In this document: in pieces, positions 1-8,738 of the stretch
Position numbering within the stretch: position 1 is the first letter of the stretch
Layout: each line of letters starts with the position of its first letter
NCBI RefSeq assembly: GCF_004006175.1
Contig: NZ_CP033219.1
Location: 2,170,001 to 2,234,000, forward strand
Length of the DNA: 64,000 nucleotides
Direction: 5' to 3'
Source: Parasedimentitalea marina
GTDB lineage: Bacteria > Pseudomonadota > Alphaproteobacteria > Rhodobacterales > Rhodobacteraceae
Made by a program: the position numbers and the translations under genes
The notes under the pieces: generated by a model
What the model saw: the letters and a program-made list of their open reading frames with translations, nothing else
What the model was told of the DNA's origin: nothing
The model's database searches: none

Positions 1-565
1 CAGGTGTTACAAACGAAAACCCATCACTACCGACACGGGCCCCTGGTTGGGCAATGAAACGGGCACCAATCGTAGCGCGAGCACCAATAGAGACCATCTC
101 GCGTAGAAACGCATTTGGACCAATCACGGCTTCAGTACCAACAAAACAATGCGGACCGATTGTGGACCCTTTTCCAATACGAGATCCCGCACTGATAATC
201 GACAGTGGGCCAACACTGACACCTTCTGCCACTTCAGCAGAGGGATCAATGATTGCTGAGGGATGAATACCCCCCCCGAAACCTTGCCCCGAATCCAACG
301 TTGCCGTTACACCTGCCATGGCCATTCGTGGGCGTGGTGAGAAGATTGCAGCCTGCAGGCCCATGGCCTGCCAATTGGCATCTGGCCACAACAAGGCAGC
401 TTTTGCGCTGCCTTGACCCAAAGTATCCGCATATTTGGGCGACATTGCCATCGCCAGATCCTGCGGACCTGCGTCACCGGGTTCGGCTGCGCTGGAGATC
501 TGAAGATCCAAATCCCCTTGGGCGTCTGCGCCCAGTGCTTCAGCTATCTGGCGAATAGTAAACAT
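1..565 (-). CDS. lpxD: UDP-3-O-acylglucosamine N-acyltransferase LpxD, C-terminus cut by window edge
   Basis: LpxD adds the second (N-linked) hydroxyacyl chain to UDP-3-O-acyl-glucosamine in lipid A synthesis, in the cytoplasm. About 188 codons are visible. They open with MFTIRQIAEALGA and an N-terminal LpxD domain, which includes the stretch DLAMAMSPKYADTL. From about residue 100 comes a left-handed beta-helix of hexapeptide repeats (HPSAIIDPSAEVAEG, VGPLSIISAGSRIGKG, IGPHCFVGTEAVIGPNAF), reaching RVGSDGFSF at the edge. The catalytic His lies beyond the window. The gene sits 41 bp downstream of the L,D-transpeptidase gene on the same strand, so the two are probably co-transcribed. It is separate from the bamA-ompH-fabZ-lpxA-lpxI-lpxB cluster at the other end of the window. 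The family call is secure. Confidence 0.95.
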   Translation of the reverse strand, partial: MFTIRQIAEALGADAQGDLDLQISSAAEPGDAGPQDLAMAMSPKYADTLGQGSAKAALLWPDANWQAMGLQAAIFSPRPRMAMAGVTATLDSGQGFGGGIHPSAIIDPSAEVAEGVSVGPLSIISAGSRIGKGSTIGPHCFVGTEAVIGPNAFLREMVSIGARATIGARFIAQPGARVGSDGFSFVTP

Positions 566-606
566 ATCAGGCCCTTCCCGAAATGAATTGGCTTAGGGCC
601 TGAGGG

Positions 607-2232
607 TTACCCTTGAACGCTGCTCAACACCACCCCTGCCCGTTCAAGAGCTGCCCAAACTTTGGCGTCACGTCCATAGACATCCCGACGAAATTCGGTG
701 CGGCCCTTGGACGACACAAACGCCGTGCGATAAATGATGTGCACGGGGATATTTTGTTCAAGTTCAACCTTAGTCTCTTTGCCAGTGTTCAATACTCGGT
801 GAAAAAACTCTTTGGGATCTTCAGACTGCCGCGCTAGTAATGCATATGCAAATTCAAATGGTTGTTGCAATCGGATACAACCATGTGAATAGGCCCGCAC
901 CTCTCGCGAAAACAGGTTTTTGGCTGGCGTGTCATGTAGGTAAATGTTGTATTTATTGGGAAACATGAATTTAACCAGCCCCAATGCGTTACGATTACTC
1001 GGCGGTTGACGCATAGCGAACGGAAAGCTTCTTGCAGTAAATTGTGTGAAGTCCACAGCACTGCGGTTGACCCGACGTCCCCGGCTGTCGGTTATTTCAA
1101 TATGGCTTGCGGCGTTTGGATTCGCCTTCAATTTTGGCAAGTATTCCTTGGTCACAATGGACCGCGGAACATACCAACTGGGATTGATAACCATATGTTC
1201 CATTACGTCTGAAAATTCAGGTGAACGACGGTCACCCTGGTTCTTTCCAATAACTGAACGCGTTTCGAACGTGACATCACCATGATCAACTATTCTAGCC
1301 GTGAAATCAGTCTGATTGACCAATACATGACGTTCGCCGCGCTCAGTCGGCAGCCAACGCTCACGTTCCATGGCCACAATGACCGACTTCAGTCTTGCTG
1401 AAACCGATTTGTTCACTTCGGCAATGGTGCCTTTGCCAGCCACACCATCAGCTTCCAGCCCATGTTCAGCCTGAAATTGCTGGACTGCAGCCTCAATCGC
1501 ACCGTCATAGGTAAGCGTGGCGCTCCGCTGCATATACCCCATGGAAATTAGTCGGTTACGTAAGGCAACAATATCCGGGCCGCTTTGACCGGGTTCCAGT
1601 TTGCGGTTTGGCAGTGTCGGCCCCCAACCGCCCTGCTGCACTAGCGCTTCGAGGCGAAATTTCTCTTTCATCAACGCCCGATACTGCGATGATTTGGGCG
1701 CCAGAGATCGCATGAACGCTGTTGGCTGACCGTCGCGTATTCCGGTCAGGAAATCACTACTATTTGTCTCTGGGTTTTCCCGAACCATCCCGTCATCAAT
1801 TTGTGAAGGAACCAAAAAACCGGTTTGAATATCAGTCGCATAGTCGACAAATGCCTGACTTAGTTGGACTTCGAGCAAGCCCAGATCACGTGTGGTTCGA
1901 GCATTCTGCATCTGCTCAGCTAGCCGCGCTACCTCAACAGATCGATCCGGCAAACCGTGGACTGAAATATTGCCGAGCGCCGCGAGTAAAGCAGACCTGC
2001 GCGCACGATCCATATCTCCTGATCCGGTCCAGATCGGCTGATAGTCATTTTCGCGATAGAATGCGGCTACACCGTCATCTGAAGATGCTGCTTCGGCAAT
2101 TGCTTGTTTGAAAGCAGTAACTTGCGCTTGAGCTGGCGCAGAGGTCATCCCCAATCCCAAACCACCAAGTGCCAAAGCAAAAACGCCTGCTCTTAGTTTT
2201 GGTGACAAAATCGCATGGGGAATACACATCAT
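607..2232 (-). CDS. YcbB/LdtD-type murein L,D-transpeptidase
   Basis: This 541-residue periplasmic enzyme is predicted to form 3-3 (mDap-mDap) peptidoglycan cross-links. It has a signal peptide (hydrophobic stretch about residues 14-31, cleavage near APAQAQ-V). An N-terminal scaffold domain follows, then a peptidoglycan-binding repeat at about 217-275 (GPDIVALRNRLISMGYM...GLEADGVAGKGT). The YkuD catalytic domain covers about 300-500 and carries HDTP at 433-436 and the signature SHGCIRL at 449-455, making Cys452 the nucleophile. The length fits the large YcbB class rather than short ErfK/YbiS enzymes. The ATG has a GGAAG site seven bases upstream. The gene is divergent from a MepK-like peptidase gene and leads into lpxD. 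Confidence 0.93.
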   Translation of the reverse strand: MMCIPHAILSPKLRAGVFALALGGLGLGMTSAPAQAQVTAFKQAIAEAASSDDGVAAFYRENDYQPIWTGSGDMDRARRSALLAALGNISVHGLPDRSVEVARLAEQMQNARTTRDLGLLEVQLSQAFVDYATDIQTGFLVPSQIDDGMVRENPETNSSDFLTGIRDGQPTAFMRSLAPKSSQYRALMKEKFRLEALVQQGGWGPTLPNRKLEPGQSGPDIVALRNRLISMGYMQRSATLTYDGAIEAAVQQFQAEHGLEADGVAGKGTIAEVNKSVSARLKSVIVAMERERWLPTERGERHVLVNQTDFTARIVDHGDVTFETRSVIGKNQGDRRSPEFSDVMEHMVINPSWYVPRSIVTKEYLPKLKANPNAASHIEITDSRGRRVNRSAVDFTQFTARSFPFAMRQPPSNRNALGLVKFMFPNKYNIYLHDTPAKNLFSREVRAYSHGCIRLQQPFEFAYALLARQSEDPKEFFHRVLNTGKETKVELEQNIPVHIIYRTAFVSSKGRTEFRRDVYGRDAKVWAALERAGVVLSSVQG

Positions 2233-2589
2233 ATCATAACTTCCTTGAACGGTTTAAACGTCAATTAAAGGCTCTGCCTACATGAAATTCTGGTGAATAC
2301 TAGAGGGAGAAGTCCATTCACATTTTCATCAGCACACAACGACCGCCACACCTGATGCCGCGTAGACGCAGTCTATCCGACTCCTGGTTGAAATATGATC
2401 AAAAAATACAGGTTAATACCGCAATTTGCGCAAAAAATCGCCGAAAATTGGAAATAGATACAAGTTGCAACAATCCTTTCTTGGCACACGAATCGAGCTG
2501 TGGCATACAAACATCATCCGGGGATGGATGAAAACAGCGCTTGTAACATCGAGCGCAGGCAGGACAGCGTACGGGACGGCGCATTTACA
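2233..2589. other. Divergent intergenic region between the L,D-transpeptidase and MepK-like genes
   Basis: About 357 bases separate the two divergent envelope genes and must hold both promoters. I see no convincing coding sequence. The short open frames read like random translation and lack ribosome-binding sites. I could not place a promoter with confidence on either strand. Confidence 0.5.
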
Positions 2590-3159
2590 ATGGTAGAAAC
2601 CAGATCTTCGGGGATGACCCGACGGGGCTTATTGGGTGCTTTCGCAGCAACCACACTTGGTGCAGCTCCAACATTTTCAAAAGCAGCGGGCTTTCTAAGA
2701 GGTTCGGGGGACATTCGACGCATTCGAATGTACTCGGGCCGGACCGGTGAGCGGATCGACATGATCTACTGGATTGATGGCAAGTACATCAAAGATTCTG
2801 TAAAAGAAATCAACCACTTCATGCGCGACTGGCGAAATGATCTTGTCAAAGAGATTGACGCGCGCACAATCGACATCATGGCGGCGTCACATAACCTGCT
2901 TGAAGTGAATGAACCCTATATGATGCTGTCGGGTTATCGCAGCCCTCAAACCAACGCCATGTTGCGGCGTCGTTCACGCGGTGTCGCTAAAAACTCTCTC
3001 CATATGCGCGGACAGGCCGCAGATCTGCGTTTAGCTTCACGGTCGGTCAGCCAGATGGCAAAAGCAGCCATTGCCTGCCGGGCCGGCGGCGTAGGTAAGT
3101 ATCGTGGTTCCAATTTTGTCCATATGGATTGCGGACAGGTCCGCAACTGGAACGGCTAA
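2590..3159 (+). CDS. MepK/YcbK-like (DUF882, M15-type) murein endopeptidase, exported by Tat
   Basis: This 189-residue exported peptidase is of the DUF882/YcbK family, whose E. coli member MepK cleaves 3-3 peptidoglycan cross-links. The start at 2590 (MVETRSSGMTRRGLL) puts the twin-arginine signal (Arg11-Arg12, then LLGAFAATTLGAAP) near the N-terminus. An upstream in-frame ATG at 2500 would add 30 residues that do not look like a signal. Zinc and active-site residues are in place: HMRGQAADLR gives His138 and Asp145, and the C-terminal HMDCG gives His178. It is divergent from a YcbB-type L,D-transpeptidase gene and followed by a strong hairpin terminator. The activity on 3-3 cross-links is inferred from the family. 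Confidence 0.88.
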   Translation: MVETRSSGMTRRGLLGAFAATTLGAAPTFSKAAGFLRGSGDIRRIRMYSGRTGERIDMIYWIDGKYIKDSVKEINHFMRDWRNDLVKEIDARTIDIMAASHNLLEVNEPYMMLSGYRSPQTNAMLRRRSRGVAKNSLHMRGQAADLRLASRSVSQMAKAAIACRAGGVGKYRGSNFVHMDCGQVRNWNG

Positions 3160-3184
3160 TCTATTATTGACTTAGTTTTTTTGT

Positions 3185-3215
3185 AAAAGCCCGCGCGTCA
3201 ATCGTGCGGGCTTTT
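3185..3215 (+). terminator. Rho-independent terminator after the MepK-like gene
   Basis: A ten-base stem, AAAAGCCCGC paired with GCGGGCTTTT, closes an 11-base loop and ends in a T run. It lies 26 bases after the stop codon of the peptidase gene. Confidence 0.85.
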
Positions 3216-3378
3216 ATGATTTCTTTCTGGCCTGTCGACCATCCATCCAGGATGTAGCGAGTTTGATTATATCACAGATACTTATTCCCTCAATCTATTG
3301 CGATATACTATTGAAACCGAAGATACATTGCGTGCGCACAAATTTTGACGATGATTACTGAGTAGACGAAATTTTCCA

Positions 3379-3407
3379 TTGCGGTGGTAAGTTTGGACAG
3401 CTATACC
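3379..3407 (+). promoter_or_regulatory. Probable sigma-70 promoter of tRNA-Arg
   Basis: TTGCGG and TATACC are separated by 17 bases. The -10 box ends 13 bases before the tRNA, so transcription would begin a few bases ahead of the mature 5' end. This is a match by eye only. Confidence 0.55.
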
Positions 3408-3420
3408 GCCGTTGAAACAG

Positions 3421-3497
<77 letters not shown>

Positions 3498-4015
3498 TTT
3501 CCCTCTTCGAAAACACCATTCAACTCAACGTCTTGCGTTGACCTTTGTGCGGTGCCGGAAAATTGTTTGATATTCAATTATGATTGACCGCCCCTGTTTT
3601 GCCCCTACCCCCCCTCAAACCGGGCTCAAGTGTCCGAAACACACTTCAGTTAAAGACGGCTCCAGTTAGCTAAGTAGTTTAAACAAATCGCCGGTAGTTC
3701 GTCTCAGGCCGTATAGGCAATTCCTCCCCGCGCAGGCACGTCATCGGCCACCAACCACTCGCGAATAGTTCTGAATGCCAGGTGCCCACTGCCACTCGTC
3801 TTGTGGTTCATCCACACATCTTGCTTACTGGGCTTTAGGATTAACCCTCGAATCTAGTTCGCCTGTTCTGAAATCCAATCGTCATCTTTGCCGAAGGAAA
3901 AATGATGGGGGGTTCCCTTTCTGCTCCCGATGCTCCTCATCAAGATTCTCTAATATTTGTTTTGTTTTCTCAAGATGCACGTCCGCATCTGCGACGCGCA
4001 TGTCGGATAGTTTCT
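3498..4015. other. Decayed non-coding region between tRNA-Arg and transposase relic
   Basis: About 520 bases hold no intact gene. On the minus strand, roughly 3710-3845, a short open stretch reads naturally (including HLAFRTIREWLVADDVPAR and then a stop), but its frame is closed by a stop codon upstream. It looks like the tail of a lost gene that I do not recognise. The setting, between a tRNA and a broken transposase, suggests remains of horizontally acquired DNA. Confidence 0.45.
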
Positions 4016-4543
4016 TAGGCTCAGGACCCATAACCTGAATATGATAGTTGCAGCGAGGGCGATGGCCGAAGGGAATACCTTGGGGCATCTGTCATAGAGG
4101 GTTGGCCATGCGCCTCCAGTCTTTCAGGCGATCAAACATGATCTCGATACAATTGCGTCGTTTGTATCGGCGTTTGTCATATTAGACAGCCAAGCCGCGG
4201 GACTTTCGTCCGGTGATGCAAGGCGTAATTCCCATATCCACAAGGGCTTTACGGACCCAATCCGCGTCATTGCCACGATTTTTGCTGTCTGGAGCTTCAT
4301 CAGCAAGCCTGTCCATAATCCGGGCAAATATTCCCATTTGCTCCACCGTTTCCACCGGTTGTAAAGCGTCTTGGATGGTCCGTACTCCCTTGGCGCATCA
4401 CACCGGCGAAAGCCCTTGCAGTTAAAGAATAGAATTCCACTTAGGGCACGCCGATCATCAACCATTGGCACACCGTGGTTCTTTGGGAAGTAGGGCCGAA
4501 GCCGCGCCATTTGATCTTCGTTAAGCCAGTAAAGATTGCTCAC
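4016..4543 (-). pseudogene. Broken IS5-family (IS427-group) transposase relic
   Basis: The N-terminal part begins at a GTG (4543) and matches the DUF4096-type IS5/IS427 transposase: YWLNEDQMARLRPYF, DDRRALSGILF, REYGPSKTLYNRWKRW. Near 4338 one base is missing (WSKWEYL where the family has WS-x-MGIFARI), shifting the frame. In the other frame the text resumes (RLADEAPDSK), then jumps to NDADWVRKALVDMGITPC, so the central catalytic segment with the first DDE residues has been deleted. A stop at about 4183 precedes YDKRRYKRRNCIEIMF and RLKDWRR, and a further stop follows. The element cannot encode an active transposase. Its terminal repeats could not be identified. Confidence 0.85.
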
Positions 4544-4728
4544 ATCACCCCCGAAGTTCCGGGGGCTTGGATAACGCCGACCTGACAACCTCAACCGTAT
4601 TAATAGGTCTTGAGCCCAATTCTCGTAATTATTTACTTTCGCAGTGAAATTGCATCCAATTTTCTGCAGCGCCACCAAGTCAAACGGGCGTCCACAATAT
4701 TGCCCAGATGAATGTTTCAAAGTGAAAA

Positions 4729-4754
4729 GGGCCAGTCACAATAGTGACTGGCCC
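4729..4754 (-). terminator. Terminator of the one-carbon operon
   Basis: An 11-base perfect stem, GGGCCAGTCAC paired with GTGACTGGCCC, closes a four-base loop. On the minus strand it is followed by TTTTC. It lies 23 bases past the stop of the methyltransferase gene and ends that operon. Confidence 0.85.
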
Positions 4755-4777
4755 CAAAATACGGACTTCTAAAGCAC

Positions 4778-5833
4778 TTAACCTCGGCGACGGCGGCCAC
4801 CTCCACGACGGCTTCGACCCTCGTCGCCATCCGCAGATGGTGGTTTGTTGAACTTAATCCATTCCCCTCCATGCGGATCGTTGTTGGTCAGTAAGTTAGC
4901 GGCGCGAATGGCTGTCATTTCACTACCCGCGTGTGGTTTGGTCGAGCCCATGCCAAACATTGCAACGAAGGCTTCATCCTCCATACCTTCGGGAAGAATA
5001 ATTCCGGCAGCCTCAACGATCGCTTTCTTCTCGGCAATCTTCTTCTGCGAAATCGGCAGCGCCACGGGGTTCATGATCGCACTGGTCATACCAGCGCCCA
5101 TAGCCATCGGTAGGAAGGCATTATTGACGCCATGACGATTGGGCAAACCGAAGGAAACATTGGAGGCGCCACAGGTTGTATTCACTCCCAACTCTTCGCG
5201 CAAACGACGGACCAGAGCAAACACTTGCAATCCTGCCGTCGCCATAGCGCCGATTGGCATAACCAGGGGATCAACCACGATATCATGGGCGGGGATGCCA
5301 AAATCGGCAGCCCGTTCGACAATTTTCTTGGCAACGGCGAAACGCACGTCGGGATCCTCGGAAATGCCAGTGTCGTCATTAGAGATCGCAACCACAGGCA
5401 CGTTATATTTCTTGACCAGAGGCAGAACCAACTCCAGCCGGTCCTCCTCGCCGGTCACCGAGTTCAACAGAGGCCGTCCTTCAGCTGCAGCCAATCCGGC
5501 CTCAAGTGCACCAGGCACCGAGCTATCAATGCAAAGAGGAACGTCAACCAAACCCTGAACCATGTGAACGATCTTGGCCATCAATGGCGGCTCGGTCTCG
5601 TTTGGGTTTGGGTTAGAGTTATAAACGACTCCTGCATTGATATCGAGAATATTGGCGCCAGCCAAAACCTGCGCTAACGCGTCTTTCTCAACGGTCGAAA
5701 AGTCGCCCGCTTCCAACTCGGCGGCCAATTTCTTACGGCCGGTGGGATTGATCCGTTCACCGATCACACAGAACGGTTCGTCAAAACCAAGGACCGCGGT
5801 TTTTGTTTTTGATTCTACTACAGTACGGGTCAT
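4778..5833 (-). CDS. Methyltetrahydrofolate:cobalamin (corrinoid) methyltransferase
   Basis: This 351-residue pterin-binding TIM-barrel protein is related to the methyl-THF-binding domain of MetH and to MtgA/AcsE enzymes. It moves methyl groups between tetrahydrofolate and a corrinoid protein. The pterin-site motifs are visible: FCVIGERINPTGRKK near the N-terminus, ANILDINAGVVYNSNPNPNE, PLCIDSSVPGALEAGL and CGASNVSFGLPNR. The end is unusual: a short tail rich in Arg and Gly (after SADGDEG, RSRRGGGRRRRG) that may bind nucleic acid or simply be disordered. The start ATG has AAGGA seven bases upstream. It follows metF by nine bases, so the two are translated from one message. No corrinoid-binding protein or reactivase is encoded nearby. 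Confidence 0.9.
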   Translation of the reverse strand: MTRTVVESKTKTAVLGFDEPFCVIGERINPTGRKKLAAELEAGDFSTVEKDALAQVLAGANILDINAGVVYNSNPNPNETEPPLMAKIVHMVQGLVDVPLCIDSSVPGALEAGLAAAEGRPLLNSVTGEEDRLELVLPLVKKYNVPVVAISNDDTGISEDPDVRFAVAKKIVERAADFGIPAHDIVVDPLVMPIGAMATAGLQVFALVRRLREELGVNTTCGASNVSFGLPNRHGVNNAFLPMAMGAGMTSAIMNPVALPISQKKIAEKKAIVEAAGIILPEGMEDEAFVAMFGMGSTKPHAGSEMTAIRAANLLTNNDPHGGEWIKFNKPPSADGDEGRSRRGGGRRRRG

Positions 5834-5842
5834 TATTGATCC

Positions 5843-6769
5843 TTAGGAGTTGACCGGCTTTGCCGAAGCACCGCCATTATTGATTGCCCAGTTGGCATTG
5901 GTTTTAATACCGCCTAGAGGGAAAAAATGCACATTTGTGATGTTAAAGTCCGGGTTTTCTGCTTTGTGCGCCGCCAATTTGGTTAGCACGTCAGTCGGCT
6001 CGTATGGCAATAACAGCTTAGTAACATCCATCGCGCGTTTCTGTAGCACCTTGAGCGACGGACCTACCCCACAGGCAATCGCGAATTTAATCAGCGTCTG
6101 CAGTTTGGCCGGACCGGCGATACCGATGTGGATCGGAATATCAACTCCAGCAGCTTTAATTGCGTCAGCCCATTCGATTATAGGATCAGCTTCGAAAGCA
6201 AACTGTGTCGCTAATGCCATTTTTGCATCCGTGCGCTCGTAGAATTTTTGTTTCCACATAAGCGCTTCAGAGACGTTCTTATCAGATCCGTCAGGATCAA
6301 TGTCCTTGTTTCCTTCTGGGTGCCCGGCCACGTGTAAAGTGGTAAACCCAGCTTTGTCGAACAGACCTGTCTCCAACAGTTGCATCGAGCTCTCAAACTC
6401 ACCAAAAGGTGTCTTCACACCGCCAGCCAACAGCAGGGCCTGCTTGATATCCGCTTCACTTTGGTAACGGTCCAGCCAGTCTGCCAGTGTTGCCTTGTCT
6501 TGGATAATCCGCGCCGGAAAGTGCGGCATGACTGGAAATCCCTGATCATTCAACCGCTTGGCGGTCGCAACCATTTCCTCGATTGGGGTACCTTCGATAT
6601 GAGCGACGTAGACTCGGGTCCCTGCGGGCAGCAGATCGCGGAAGTCATCAACCTTGGCGGCCGTACGCGGCATAACTTCGATTGAATACCCCTGCAAGAA
6701 GGCCTCAACTTGAGGATTGACGGGTTGTGCACCACCGGCATCACGTTTTTTAAAGTTCAACAAAGCCAT
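5843..6769 (-). CDS. metF: Methylenetetrahydrofolate reductase family protein
   Basis: This 308-residue TIM-barrel flavoprotein of the MetF family interconverts 5,10-methylene-THF and 5-methyl-THF. The start at 6769 (MALLNFKKRDAGGAQ) has an excellent GGGAGG site; a longer frame exists to 6805 but would overlap the upstream gene and has no such site. Family features include YSIEVMPRTAAKVDDFRDLLP, VYVAHIEGTPIEEM, the LLAGGVKTPFGEF segment, and FAFEADPIIEWAD with PIHIGIAGP toward the C-terminus. It belongs to the subgroup found with corrinoid methyltransferases rather than the classic E. coli enzyme, so a role in oxidising methyl groups from methylated compounds is likely. It lies between a PF13769 gene and the methyltransferase gene in one operon. 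Confidence 0.85.
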   Translation of the reverse strand: MALLNFKKRDAGGAQPVNPQVEAFLQGYSIEVMPRTAAKVDDFRDLLPAGTRVYVAHIEGTPIEEMVATAKRLNDQGFPVMPHFPARIIQDKATLADWLDRYQSEADIKQALLLAGGVKTPFGEFESSMQLLETGLFDKAGFTTLHVAGHPEGNKDIDPDGSDKNVSEALMWKQKFYERTDAKMALATQFAFEADPIIEWADAIKAAGVDIPIHIGIAGPAKLQTLIKFAIACGVGPSLKVLQKRAMDVTKLLLPYEPTDVLTKLAAHKAENPDFNITNVHFFPLGGIKTNANWAINNGGASAKPVNS

Positions 6770-6795
6770 CACGGCCTCCCATAGTCGTGTCGAGC

Positions 6796-7092
6796 CTAGG
6801 CCCATCCGTCGTTCTGAATCAATTTTTTGAGCCGGTCTTGATCAAACTCAGTCTCAAGGCGCGCGGCTTCAGCAGCCACAATTTCAGCCGCGTCCCCGTC
6901 AAGCGTATAGGGTTCGCTTTTTCGCCATTCCGCCAGATATGCATCTGCATCTTTGGCATTCACTTTCATGGCGGCGCGATCAATGGCTTGCTCAAACCGC
7001 TCTTCAAGCTGATGCTTGGCCCCTCGACGGCCTCGGCCGACGATAACCTGGGCCGGAATATCCCGCCAATACACGATAGTGACTTCAGGCAT
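6796..7092 (-). CDS. PF13769-type 'virulence factor' small protein
   Basis: This 98-residue soluble protein begins MPEVTIVYWRDIPAQVIVGRG and matches the small PF13769 family that databases label 'virulence factor' without real functional evidence. It is charged, with an acidic, helical C-terminal half (DAAEIVAAEAARLETEFDQD). AGGAAA lies seven bases before the ATG. It is the first gene of the operon leading to metF and the corrinoid methyltransferase, so a supporting role in one-carbon metabolism is more likely than virulence. The molecular function is unknown. Confidence 0.8.
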   Translation of the reverse strand: MPEVTIVYWRDIPAQVIVGRGRRGAKHQLEERFEQAIDRAAMKVNAKDADAYLAEWRKSEPYTLDGDAAEIVAAEAARLETEFDQDRLKKLIQNDGWA

Positions 7093-7320
7093 TGCCGTTT
7101 CCTTTCAGGTCGCTCTGTTACTTGTCGTTCTAGTGCGCCTATGGGCGGCGCGTAGGTCGAATTTCGACAAACCAAGAGTTCTGAGCGACGTTTTTCAATG
7201 CAAGGAAATTACATTTTTGCCTCAACAAAGGCTACAGGCAGAAATCGTCATAATTCTCATCTGGTTTATGAGTTTGATGTGATGGCCCCAATCCAAGTGA
7301 ATGACGGGGCTCACTGCGTC

Positions 7321-7349
7321 TTGCGTGTGCCGGTCCGCCCACCTATGCT
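7321..7349 (+). promoter_or_regulatory. Probable promoter of the Ppx/GppA gene
   Basis: TTGCGT and TATGCT are spaced by 17 bases, with the predicted transcription start about 25 bases before the ATG at 7382. This was found by eye. Confidence 0.5.
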
Positions 7350-7381
7350 CAAGGCAACACGATAATCGGAGGGCGTGACTC

Positions 7382-8494
7382 ATGGCGCCCAGGCGTTCCA
7401 ATGGTACGGGCGCGTTCCCAAAAGCGGTAGAGACCCCCGTGCCAGCCCGACCTAACCCCGACGCATTATATGCTGCGTTGGATTTGGGTACAAATAGCTG
7501 CCGGATGCTGATTGCCCAACCCAAGGGCAGCGGCTTTCATGTGGTGGACAGTTTCTCCAAATCGGTGCAGCTTGGCGCCGGATTGGAACGGACCGGGCGG
7601 CTGTCGCGGTCATCGATGGCGCGCACCATTCAGGCGCTGAGAATCTGTCAGCAAAAATTGAGACGGAATCGCGTTACACATATGCGACTTGTGGCAACCG
7701 AGGCCTGTCGCAGAGCCAAAAACTCGCGCGAGTTTATTCGTCAGGTAAAACGTGAAACCGGTCTCACACTCGAGATCATTCAGCCGGAGGAAGAAGCGCG
7801 TTTGGCCGTGATTTCCTGTGCACCACTGGTGTCGACACAGACTGAGCAGCTCTTGGTCGTGGATATCGGTGGCGGATCAACAGAACTTGTGTGGATAGAC
7901 ATTTCTTCGGTTCCCCGGCGTGACCGACCAGCCGCTATCATGCGTTTGCACAATGGATTCCACACCACAGATAGTGTGTTTCCCAACGCCAAAGTTGTGG
8001 ATTGGATCTCTGTCCCGCTAGGCGTTGCCACGCTTCGTGATCAGTTCAATGACGTTGACGACGACGCCGCAAGATTCGCCCTAATGAGTTGGTTTTTCGA
8101 AGAAAACCTGTCAGAATTCGCCCCATATAAAAACGCACAAGATCGTGCAGGGTTCCAGATTGTCGGGACATCAGGCACTGTGACAACAGTTGCAGCGTCT
8201 CATTTGGGCTTGAAGCGTTACGACCGGACCAAAGTGGACGGGTTGCGAATGACAAGCGACCAAATCGACCGGGTTATCCGCGGTTATCTCGACCTTGGGC
8301 CATTAGGGCGACGGCGTGATCCACGAATTGGCGAGGACCGTCAGGCCTTGATTATGTCTGGTTCCGCAATTTTGCAGGCCCTGCTTCGTTGCTGGCCAAC
8401 CGACCGGCTATCTGTTGCCGACAGGGGGCTGCGTGAAGGTCTGCTTTATGCCCAAATGAGCGCGGCCGGCGTGTTGGACGATAGCCCGTTCTAA
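7382..8494 (+). CDS. Ppx/GppA family phosphatase
   Basis: This 370-residue ASKHA-fold enzyme is of the exopolyphosphatase / guanosine pentaphosphatase family. It hydrolyses polyphosphate or pppGpp in the cytoplasm; sequence alone does not decide which. After an N-terminal extension of about 27 residues comes phosphate loop 1 (ALDLGTNSCRMLI). The second loop is VVDIGGGSTELVW, and a third Gly-rich segment is IVGTSGTVTT. It lacks the C-terminal HD domain of the 500-residue enzymes, so it is the short form. The ATG is preceded by GGAGGG. rlmE follows on the same strand after a gap of about 245 bases, and they may share a message. Confidence 0.88.
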   Translation: MAPRRSNGTGAFPKAVETPVPARPNPDALYAALDLGTNSCRMLIAQPKGSGFHVVDSFSKSVQLGAGLERTGRLSRSSMARTIQALRICQQKLRRNRVTHMRLVATEACRRAKNSREFIRQVKRETGLTLEIIQPEEEARLAVISCAPLVSTQTEQLLVVDIGGGSTELVWIDISSVPRRDRPAAIMRLHNGFHTTDSVFPNAKVVDWISVPLGVATLRDQFNDVDDDAARFALMSWFFEENLSEFAPYKNAQDRAGFQIVGTSGTVTTVAASHLGLKRYDRTKVDGLRMTSDQIDRVIRGYLDLGPLGRRRDPRIGEDRQALIMSGSAILQALLRCWPTDRLSVADRGLREGLLYAQMSAAGVLDDSPF

Positions 8495-8738
8495 AATACT
8501 TAGCATCTCAGGCTCCCCGACTATCATAGTTTTGTAAGGCCTTTATGGTTCTCGGTGTCTGGTTTGTGGTTTAGTCAAACAGTGAGACAGATAGAAAAGT
8601 TGCAATTTTTACTGCCGCGCTGACGCAGTTACGAAATTAATGCCCCTTTTCCTTTGCCTCGCATTGGCCTAAGTCGACATATAACTCATGAGGGTTTTCA
8701 AGCCCTGACCGCCTGACGGCATGAAACGGATCACTGTG

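Noticed and set aside
3775..3800. A partial match to the tRNA-Arg 3' end (CAGGTGC) as a possible att site
   Set aside because: Only about seven bases agree and the context differs, which is expected by chance in this much DNA.
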